Shown: positions 15,923 to 22,089 of the stretch, piece after piece
Layout of the letters: each line of letters begins with the position of its first letter
How positions within the stretch are numbered: position 1 is the first letter of the stretch
Assembly (NCBI GenBank): GCA_963650135.1
Contig: CAVJLG010000043.1
Coordinates: forward strand, 73,949-137,948
Source: HGM13006 sp963650135
GTDB taxonomy: Bacteria > Bacillota > Clostridia > Oscillospirales > Oscillospiraceae
Direction of reading: 5' to 3'
Length of the DNA: 64,000 nucleotides
The notes under the pieces: model-generated
The model's database searches: none
Told to the model about the DNA's origin: nothing
Seen by the model: the letters and a program-made list of their open reading frames with translations, nothing else
Position numbers and translations under genes: made by a program

Positions 15923-17566
15923 ATGAGCAATGAATACGACAACGATCAGGTTCTTCATCCCGATCCTCAGGAGCCTACTTCCGGGGAGCAGGGCGTCAAT
16001 ACATCCGGATATTATCATTACACCGGCGATTCGGTGCCCGATGCCCAGGCGGCCGGTACTACGCAGAATGCAGAGCAGGCAGCGCCCAATGCCCAGAACT
16101 CCGTTCCATATCAGCAGAATCAGCCCTATGGCAACGGAATTCCCTATCAGCCTAACCAGAACGGCACCGGATACCAGGCCGGCAACGACCAGACCCGGTA
16201 TCCGAACTACGGCGGCGGTTCCGTTCCGCCTACCAATCCCATGTCCGGCTATAACGTCGGCGGCTCGGAGTCTCCCAAGAAAAAGAAGGGCGGCGTGAGC
16301 GGTAAGGCCGTGGTTGCCGTGGCGCTGGTTTGTGTATTGGTTGGCGGCGCCATCGGCGGCGGTGCAGCATTGCTTGCTCACCGCGACGGTGATACGGAAG
16401 ACAAGGCGGTTTTGGAGGCATCGGAAAGCGAAGAAGAATCCTCCAGCTCGGACAATCCCATCATTCGTTCCACCACCATTGATGTAACCACCAATTCCAC
16501 GTCTACCAAGATGACGCCCCAGGACGTTTATGAGAATTACGTCAACGCCGTGGTTCTGGTCTATAACCAGGGCACCACCTCCACCTATTGGGGCCAGACG
16601 GAATCCCAGTCCTCCGGCAGCGGTATGATTATTTCCAAGGACGGCTATGTGCTCACCAATAACCATGTGGTAGAGGGCGCTGAGAAGCTTACCGTTATGA
16701 CCACCTCCGGCGAAGAATATGATGCAACCGTCATCGGCGCCGATGAGGTCAACGATGTGGCGCTGCTGAAAATTGACGGCGACGAGGACTTCCCCACGGT
16801 ATCCATTGGCGACAGCGACAATATTCAGGTGGGCCAGCAGGTTTGCGCCATCGGTAACCCCCTGGGCGAGCTGACCAACACCTTGACCGTTGGTTATGTT
16901 TCCGCACTGGACCGTGAAATCTCCGAGAGCAGCACCGGCACCACCATCAACATGTTCCAGACCGACTGCGCTATCAACTCCGGTAACTCCGGCGGCCCCA
17001 TCTTTGATATGAACGGCAATGTGGTTGGTATTACCACCGCAAAGTATTCTAGCTCCGGCTACAGCAATTCCGCATCCGTTGAGGGCATCGGCTTCTGCAT
17101 CCCCATTAACGATGCCATGAGCATTGTCAACGATCTGATGCAGTACGGCTATGTGAAGGGCAGAGTTTCCATGGGCGTTTCCGTCCGGGCAATGGACACC
17201 ACAGTGGCGCAGTATTATAACCTGCCTACCGGTGTGTATGTGGCTGGCGTGACCTCCGGCTCCGCAGCTGAGAATGCGGGCATTCAGGAGGGCGACATGA
17301 TTTGTGCCATCGACGGCGACGAAACCGCCAGCGTTGCAGCCCTGAAGCAGAAGCTCAAGGACTATAAGCCCGGCGACACCGCAACCGTCAGCATCTATCG
17401 CACCAGCACGGGCGACAAGCTGGATGTGACCATCACCTTCGACGAGATGCAGGCAACCACCACCGACGAAAGCCAGCAGACCGAGACGCAGGAGGATCAG
17501 CAGGATCAGGGTCAGCAGCAGGGACAGACCGTAAATCCCTTTGACTTCTTCGGCAACGGCAACTAA
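15923..17566 (+). CDS. HtrA/DegP-like membrane-anchored serine protease
   Basis: The 547-residue protein has a long cytoplasmic Asn/Gln/Tyr-rich N-terminus (1-120), one membrane anchor (about 130-153), an extracellular S1C trypsin-like domain and one PDZ domain (about 430-515). The catalytic triad is visible: His in LTNNHVVEGAE, Asp in VNDVALLKIDG, and Ser in INSGNSGGPIFD. PDZ motifs include VAGVTSGSAAENAGIQEGD. The tail is Gln/Asp rich. Such proteases degrade misfolded exported proteins under envelope stress. The ATG follows AAAGGAG. It is monocistronic, with a strong terminator downstream. Confidence 0.94.
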   Translation: MSNEYDNDQVLHPDPQEPTSGEQGVNTSGYYHYTGDSVPDAQAAGTTQNAEQAAPNAQNSVPYQQNQPYGNGIPYQPNQNGTGYQAGNDQTRYPNYGGGSVPPTNPMSGYNVGGSESPKKKKGGVSGKAVVAVALVCVLVGGAIGGGAALLAHRDGDTEDKAVLEASESEEESSSSDNPIIRSTTIDVTTNSTSTKMTPQDVYENYVNAVVLVYNQGTTSTYWGQTESQSSGSGMIISKDGYVLTNNHVVEGAEKLTVMTTSGEEYDATVIGADEVNDVALLKIDGDEDFPTVSIGDSDNIQVGQQVCAIGNPLGELTNTLTVGYVSALDREISESSTGTTINMFQTDCAINSGNSGGPIFDMNGNVVGITTAKYSSSGYSNSASVEGIGFCIPINDAMSIVNDLMQYGYVKGRVSMGVSVRAMDTTVAQYYNLPTGVYVAGVTSGSAAENAGIQEGDMICAIDGDETASVAALKQKLKDYKPGDTATVSIYRTSTGDKLDVTITFDEMQATTTDESQQTETQEDQQDQGQQQGQTVNPFDFFGNGN

Positions 17567-17584
17567 ATTTAAAAAATCCAATAC

Positions 17585-17622
17585 AACCGGCGAGGACAGC
17601 TTTTGTCCCCGCCGGTTTTCGT
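17585..17622 (+). terminator. Terminator after the HtrA gene
   Basis: AACCGGCGAGGACA (17585-17598) pairs with 17604-17617, followed by a T-rich run. Confidence 0.88.
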
Positions 17623-17626
17623 CTTT

Positions 17627-17641
17627 ATAACCGCCGGTTAT
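17627..17641. promoter_or_regulatory. Palindrome upstream of the SnoaL operon promoter
   Basis: ATAACCGCCGGTTAT is a perfect 6-bp inverted repeat around GCC, 19 bases upstream of the -35. It could be a regulator site; no regulator gene is adjacent. Confidence 0.35.
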
Positions 17642-17660
17642 CCTGCATATAAAATGGGTA

Positions 17661-17690
17661 TTGGAAGAAAGTGAAATGGTTCGATATAAT
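17661..17690 (+). promoter_or_regulatory. Promoter of the SnoaL-like operon
   Basis: TTGGAA (17661-17666), 18-base spacer, TATAAT (17685-17690), 30 bases before the first start. Confidence 0.6.
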
Positions 17691-17720
17691 AAAATCAACA
17701 TAGCCGAAAGGAGTAATGAT

Positions 17721-18440
17721 ATGCTTTCTACGCTTCAGCTCACCGAGCGGTTTGAGGATCGCCGTGAGATCAAGAACATCATGGGTAAGTATGTAACGTC
17801 CTGCCTGCTGTGCAGGGAGGATACCATTGTGGACAGCCTGTTTTGCAGCCGGGATGACATTTCCCTGGGCTTCAACAACGGCTACTATGTAGGCCGCCAA
17901 GCTGTCAAGGAATACTATGAGGCGGTTTGCGCTGCCACCGCGAAGAAGTCCGAGTGCCTGCAAAAGATTTTCCCCGAGCAGCTGGGAAAACTCTCCGATG
18001 AGGAGCTCTATGGCGTTGGTCCCTTCAAGGCAGAGCCTCTGACCAGCTTCTATATGCAGGAGGCTGAGGATGGCGAGACTGCCAAGGCAATCTGGATGGT
18101 GGAGGGCTCCATCACCGACATCACCGAAAAGGGCCCTGTGACCAACTGGTCCTGGGGCTACTACTGCGCCGACTTTGTGCGGGAAGACGGACATATGAAG
18201 CTGTGGCATGTGCTGCGGGTAGAGGATGTCCATTGCCCCAATGGCGTGGACTGGGGTATGCCCGAGAATAATTTCCCCGAGCTGCCCGAATTCAGCGAGC
18301 TCAAGGATCTGAAGCTGCCGGAGCCTACGGTCAAGGAAACCGTCTATGAGACGTATTCCGCATCCCGCGGCCCTGCCAAGCCCCCCAGAGTTCCCGAGCC
18401 CTATAAGACCTTTGCTGAGACATTCAGCTATGGCGTTTAA
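17721..18440 (+). CDS. SnoaL/NTF2-like protein 1
   Basis: The 239-residue protein has an alpha+beta-cone (SnoaL/NTF2) core: helix ERFEDRREIKNIMGKYV, strand segment GFNNGYYVGRQAVKEYY, and the typical distal strands AKAIWMVEGS, YYCADFVREDGHMKLWHVLR. A Pro-rich tail ends RVPEPYKTFAETF. SnoaL-like folds include ketosteroid isomerases, polyketide cyclases and the bile-acid dehydratase BaiE; the reaction here is unknown. Start is the ATG at 17721, with GAAAGGAG 7 bases upstream, not the in-frame ATG at 17661. It is the first gene of three related genes in one operon. Confidence 0.8.
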   Translation: MLSTLQLTERFEDRREIKNIMGKYVTSCLLCREDTIVDSLFCSRDDISLGFNNGYYVGRQAVKEYYEAVCAATAKKSECLQKIFPEQLGKLSDEELYGVGPFKAEPLTSFYMQEAEDGETAKAIWMVEGSITDITEKGPVTNWSWGYYCADFVREDGHMKLWHVLRVEDVHCPNGVDWGMPENNFPELPEFSELKDLKLPEPTVKETVYETYSASRGPAKPPRVPEPYKTFAETFSYGV

Positions 18441-18457
18441 GAAGGAGGCTTTGTGAT

Positions 18458-19273
18458 ATGATTGATTGGACAACAAAAAAAGCCCCTGCCTGGTTTGTAC
18501 ATAACGTTCCCAAGCACTATCCGCTGCCTCGGCTTTCCGATGCGGATATGATTCAGATGGTCACCGACATTGAAGAGGTGCGTGACCTCATGAGCCTGCG
18601 CTCCTACTATCAGGCGGCGGATCTCCGTCAGAAGGAGCTGGACGAGCTGTGGGTATCCGAGCCCCTCCATGCGGCGAAGGCCTCTTTTGGCTCCAACTAC
18701 GGCTACTACTATGGCAAGAGCGAAGTGCAGCGCTGGTATGTGGACGAGTTCCAGGCAAAGCGCAAGGCACAGCTCAAGACCTATTGCGAGAAGCAGGGCA
18801 TTCCCGAGGATGAAAAGCTTCTGGGCGCAGGCTGCATGTATATGTGCCCCATGTCCACCTCCATCGTCCGGATTGCAAAGGACGGTCAGAGCGCAAAGGG
18901 CATCTGGTATTCCATCGGCCAGCAGTCCAACCTGAAGGAAGACGGCACCGCAACCGGCCTGTGGATGTATCTGAAGATTTGCGCAGACTTCGTGAAGGAA
19001 GACGGCAAGTTTAAGCTCTATCATATTGTAGAGGCCAATGACCAGAACTATCAGGCTGGCACCAACTACAATGCCGATACCTATATCGATCCTAAGGACG
19101 ATGCGCTGGCAGTGGAGTTTGGTACGCCCACCATTCCCATGAACGTCCACGACAATACCTATAACTGGGCCGATAACTATCCGCCCATGCCCGAACCCTA
19201 TGATACCCTGACTCTGGAGGACAGCTATGGTCCCGAGGGTCATCCCATGCTGAAAGGAGGCAAAGGCGTATGA
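18458..19273 (+). CDS. SnoaL/NTF2-like protein 2
   Basis: The 271-residue paralogue begins 17 bases after gene 1, with an AAGGAGG site. The core is SDADMIQMVTDIEEVRDLMSL, then GYYYGKSEVQRWYVDEF, then SAKGIWYSIGQQ and KICADFVKEDGKFKLYHIVE, aligning with the same strands of gene 1. The C-terminal tail again holds PPMPEPYDTLTLEDSY. The N-terminal WTTKKAPAWFVHNVPKHYPL extension is unique. A product of duplication and divergence is likely. It overlaps gene 3 by ATGA, so the two are translationally coupled and may form a complex. Confidence 0.8.
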   Translation: MIDWTTKKAPAWFVHNVPKHYPLPRLSDADMIQMVTDIEEVRDLMSLRSYYQAADLRQKELDELWVSEPLHAAKASFGSNYGYYYGKSEVQRWYVDEFQAKRKAQLKTYCEKQGIPEDEKLLGAGCMYMCPMSTSIVRIAKDGQSAKGIWYSIGQQSNLKEDGTATGLWMYLKICADFVKEDGKFKLYHIVEANDQNYQAGTNYNADTYIDPKDDALAVEFGTPTIPMNVHDNTYNWADNYPPMPEPYDTLTLEDSYGPEGHPMLKGGKGV

Positions 19274-20124
19274 ACAGAGATCTGAGTCTGAGCCAGAGAA
19301 TCTGGAACTGCGCTGCAACCCAGGAAGCGGAGTTTGTTCATGCAACCCATACCTATCTCCATGCCCGTGCCAATGCCACCGAGGAGTGGAGCCAGATTTG
19401 GTCCCAGGATGAGGATGTCAGCTGGGCCCATGCTTTTGGCCGGATGCGGGGCTTTAAGTCCGTATGGAACGGTTCCGTTACCCTGTATGACGTCAAGGCA
19501 ACTGAGCGCTTCCAGGGCGCTTATGAGGCAATGCCCGAGATTGGCGGCTTTGATATTCGCCCGCTGATGGAGCTGTCTCTCCACACCCTGGCAACGGATA
19601 TTGTTGAAGTCGCAGACGACGGTAAGACGGCCCGCGCCTTCTTCCTGACCCCCGGCCTGATTTCCAGCGCAGTGGGCAGCAACGGTAAGCGTCGCTGCAG
19701 CGGCCTGTGGGAGCGGTACGGCGCCGACTTTATCTTTGAAGACGGCTGCTGGCTGTTCCTCCATGAGCAGGTTTGCCCGGATATGGGCATTGGCTGCGAT
19801 GCCGGTAACCCCGGTATGGAGAACTATCTCAAAACCAAGGGCGGCCCCGGCGGCGGTCCTGGCGGTCCCGGTGGTCCTGGCGGTCCCGGTGGTCCTGGTG
19901 GTCCTGGCGGTGCACCCGGCGGTCCTGGAGGCCCTGGCGGTCCCGGTGGTCCTGGCGGCCCCGGCGGCGGACCTGGCGGCGGCCTGAGAACTATGCCCGA
20001 TTGCGAAGACCCCGGCCCGCTGCATAGCAACTGGAGCGTTACCCAGACCGTGCAGAATACCGTGCCCTGGCCCGAGCCCTATGCTACCCTGGACAACGAT
20101 AATACTTATACGAAGAAAAAGTAA
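19270..20124 (+). CDS. SnoaL/NTF2-like protein 3 with collagen-like Gly-Gly-Pro repeat
   Basis: The 284-residue third paralogue has a more divergent core (LATDIVEVADDGKTARAFFL, GLWERYGADFIFEDGCWLFL) and then a block of Gly-Gly-Pro triplets at about residues 190-238. The tail after the block is VPWPEPYATLDNDNTY, matching the tails of genes 1 and 2. The repeat is an insertion between the fold and its conserved tail. No signal peptide is seen, so it is cytoplasmic. The GGP block could mediate trimer-like assembly or be a recent slippage expansion. A terminator follows. Confidence 0.8.
   Translation: MNRDLSLSQRIWNCAATQEAEFVHATHTYLHARANATEEWSQIWSQDEDVSWAHAFGRMRGFKSVWNGSVTLYDVKATERFQGAYEAMPEIGGFDIRPLMELSLHTLATDIVEVADDGKTARAFFLTPGLISSAVGSNGKRRCSGLWERYGADFIFEDGCWLFLHEQVCPDMGIGCDAGNPGMENYLKTKGGPGGGPGGPGGPGGPGGPGGPGGAPGGPGGPGGPGGPGGPGGGPGGGLRTMPDCEDPGPLHSNWSVTQTVQNTVPWPEPYATLDNDNTYTKKK
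19841..19982 (+). repeat. In-frame tandem 9-base repeat encoding Gly-Gly-Pro
   Basis: Repeated units such as GGTCCTGGC and GGTCCCGGT alternate third-base choices while keeping the Gly-Gly-Pro reading. The synonymous variation argues for selection on the protein and against a fresh replication slip alone. Confidence 0.9.
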
Positions 20125-20133
20125 TCTTCAAGC

Positions 20134-20171
20134 AGGAGTCGCCGCGATTCAGGCGGCTCCTGTTTTGTTTT
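20134..20171 (+). terminator. Terminator after the SnoaL-like operon
   Basis: AGGAGTCGCC pairs with GGCGGCTCCT (one G-U pair) around a short loop, followed by TTTTGTTTT. Confidence 0.85.
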
Positions 20172-20209
20172 GAACTGCGGAAAGCGAACCTTTGAACCGT
20201 ACGAAGCTC

Positions 20210-20238
20210 TTGACATTTTACAGGAATGTTGCTATTAT
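20210..20238 (+). promoter_or_regulatory. Strong promoter of the crotonase-like gene
   Basis: Perfect TTGACA (20210-20215), 17-base spacer, TATTAT (20233-20238). This leaves an untranslated leader of about 230 bases. Confidence 0.75.
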
Positions 20239-20245
20239 TAAAGCG

Positions 20246-20470
20246 TTGAGCAAGTGGACAAACGAAATGGACACTTGTCAAATCGAACAATTTCAATCTA
20301 CAATTTTGCAGGATCAAACAAGCAATTTGCCTGGAATTCCGTTATAATGAAGGTGTCCCAAAGTGGGGCGCTGCCGCGAAAACCGGGCGAAATTTGTCGG
20401 ATTCCGGCCCATGATTCGGATAAATCCTCAAAAGAGGTTTATTAAATTTATTATTCATATTTTTAGGAGG
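20246..20470 (+). promoter_or_regulatory. Long leader of the crotonase-like gene with inverted repeat
   Basis: The 354-base gap 20125-20478 has no gene. Early in the leader, CAAGTG (20251-20256) and CACTTG (20272-20277) form an inverted repeat next to repeated TGGACA. TATAAT at 20343-20348 could be a second -10, but I see no good -35. An AGGAGG site precedes the start. I cannot assign a riboswitch class. Confidence 0.35.
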
Positions 20471-20478
20471 AATTAACT

Positions 20479-21495
20479 ATGGCACAGCCTTTGGCTCCTT
20501 ACGTCAAGCTCCCCGAGTTTGACGAGTACAAAGAGTGGTTTAAGGATTTCGCTGAGATGAAGCGTGAGGACGGTATTCTCCAGATCACCTGGAAGACCAA
20601 CGACGGTCCCATGCATCATTCCGGCATGTCCCATCGTGCAATCAGCCAGCTGACCCGTATCCTGTCCATGGACTGGAAGAACGAGATCATCATCTTCACC
20701 CACATCGGCGACAACTGGATGATCGAGTCCGACGCAAACGGCTGGGAGACTTACTCCGAGCTGCCCACTCAGCGTTTCCAGCATCAGTATTTCGACGACA
20801 CCAACCTGATCAAGAACATGGTGTTCGATATTGATGTTCCCACCATCGGCGCTATGCCTGGCCCCGGCTTCCACTGGGATTCCGCTTTCCTGTGCGACGT
20901 TACCATCGTAACTGAGGACACCAAGATCGAGGTTCCCCATGCTCAGGGCGGCCTGGTTCCCGGCGACGGCATGGGCCTGATGGCTCAGCACTTCCTGGGC
21001 ACCAAGCGCGGCAACTACTACATGATGACCACCCGTCAGTTCACTGCTCAGCAGATGCTGGATTGGGGCATGGTTTCCGAGGTAGTTGAGAAGGGTAAGG
21101 CTGTTGAGCGTGCATGGGAGATTGCTCGCATGTGGAAGCGTATGCCTTATGAGAACCGCTGCATCATGGCTAACCTGGCTAAGCGTCCTCTGAAGAAGCT
21201 CTTCGTTGAGGATCTGAAGCTGCACACTGTTTCCGAGCAGTACGGCTCCCTGCTGCGTATCGCAGAGGGCACCCTGGGCGACGAGAACTCCGCTCAGCAG
21301 GACGAGAAGTACATCTCTCGTGTGAACGACTACCGTTACGCTACCAAGGACATGGAGGCTCCTCAGACTCTCGAGTCCTGGGCTAACATGGCTAAGAACG
21401 CTGGCGAGTGGTTCAAGAAGGTTGAGTCCGGCGAGATCGAGAACCCCTATGTGTTCGAGCACTCCAACGAGCCCGACTGGTACAACGCATTCTAA
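20479..21495 (+). CDS. Crotonase-superfamily protein resembling 6-oxocamphor hydrolase
   Basis: The 338-residue protein has a crotonase core (about 25-250). The best landmarks are the segment EVPHAQGGLVPGDGMGLM followed by FLGTKRGNYYMMTTRQFTA, which recall 6-oxocamphor hydrolase, a retro-Claisenase that cleaves cyclic beta-diketones; the PH and VPGDG residues are equivalent to that enzyme's His and Asp as I remember it. The typical crotonase GGG oxyanion loop is changed. A C-terminal extension of about 85 residues is not part of that family. Codons are highly biased (GCT, CGT, GTT, AAG, GAG), suggesting high expression. A hydratase or isomerase role is also possible. Confidence 0.75.
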   Translation: MAQPLAPYVKLPEFDEYKEWFKDFAEMKREDGILQITWKTNDGPMHHSGMSHRAISQLTRILSMDWKNEIIIFTHIGDNWMIESDANGWETYSELPTQRFQHQYFDDTNLIKNMVFDIDVPTIGAMPGPGFHWDSAFLCDVTIVTEDTKIEVPHAQGGLVPGDGMGLMAQHFLGTKRGNYYMMTTRQFTAQQMLDWGMVSEVVEKGKAVERAWEIARMWKRMPYENRCIMANLAKRPLKKLFVEDLKLHTVSEQYGSLLRIAEGTLGDENSAQQDEKYISRVNDYRYATKDMEAPQTLESWANMAKNAGEWFKKVESGEIENPYVFEHSNEPDWYNAF

Positions 21496-21514
21496 TTTTT
21501 CCTCTTGCAATCAA

Positions 21515-21545
21515 AGCCTCAATGCTCCGGCATTGGGGCTTTTTG
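21515..21545 (+). terminator. Terminator after the crotonase-like gene
   Basis: AGCCTCAATGC (21515-21525) pairs with GCATTGGGGCT (21530-21540) with one G-U pair, loop TCCG, then T5. It may only reduce read-through to the ACT gene, which starts 18 bases on. Confidence 0.85.
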
Positions 21546-21562
21546 CGGAATTCGGAGGTTTT

Positions 21563-21940
21563 ATGAAGCTGTCAATTTTACCGGATGCGTTCTCGGTGTG
21601 CAAGCTGCCGGAAGGGGAGCGGATGCCCCAAGAGAAATGGTGCTTTACGGGCATCACCCACCGGGAGCGTTCTTTGGTATGCCCAACGAGAATGGTTCCA
21701 GCCAATACCCTGGCCCGAGAGGACGGCTGGCGCGGATTTTATGTGGATGAGGGGATTCTGGATTTTAGCCTCATTGGGATTTTGGCGGATATTTCCCGGG
21801 TGCTGGCGCAGGCGAAGCTGGGGATTTTTGTGGTGTCTACCTTTGATACAGACTATATTTTTGTCAAACAGCAGCAACTGGAGACGGCAACCCGGGCACT
21901 GGCAGAGGCGGGATATACCGTTTCAGAGCACAAATCGTAG
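21563..21940 (+). CDS. ACT-domain protein (CASTOR-like)
   Basis: The 125-residue protein matches small bacterial proteins with paired ACT-like folds: MKLSILPDAFSVCKL at the start, WCFTGITHRERSLVCP, then LDFSLIGILADISRVLA and FVVSTFDTDYIFVK. ACT folds usually bind amino acids or other small ligands and regulate enzymes. The ligand is not predictable. The ATG follows CGGAGG. It is placed between the crotonase-like and OYE-type genes, which raises the possibility of a sensor for the same pathway, but orphan ACT genes of this kind are common and the link may be chance. Confidence 0.8.
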   Translation: MKLSILPDAFSVCKLPEGERMPQEKWCFTGITHRERSLVCPTRMVPANTLAREDGWRGFYVDEGILDFSLIGILADISRVLAQAKLGIFVVSTFDTDYIFVKQQQLETATRALAEAGYTVSEHKS

Positions 21941-22023
21941 CAGCTGTGCCACCCAAACCGGGCATTTTGTCCGTTACGGCAGAAATTGTTACAGGATATG
22001 CGAAAATGACCCGCTAAAATAGT

Positions 22024-22052
22024 TGCATTTGAAAGCATAATCGAGTAAAATA
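22024..22052 (+). promoter_or_regulatory. Promoter of the first OYE-type reductase gene
   Basis: TTGCAT (22024-22029), 17-base spacer, TAAAAT (22047-22052), 38 bases before the start. Confidence 0.65.
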
Positions 22053-22089
22053 GGTACGTTTACATGAACGACACAAGGAGGATACTACC

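Noticed and set aside
15830..17701. Minus-strand open frame of 623 codons opposite HtrA
   Set aside because: It is Gly/Ala/His-rich nonsense typical of antisense reading of a G+C-rich gene, and HtrA motifs are on the other strand.
19841..19982. Repeat array considered as CRISPR
   Set aside because: Units are 9 bases, in frame, with no spacers; they encode Gly-Gly-Pro.
20320..20348. TATAAT at 20343 as a second strong promoter for the crotonase gene
   Set aside because: No acceptable -35 lies 16-18 bases upstream; the TTGACA promoter at 20210 is much better.
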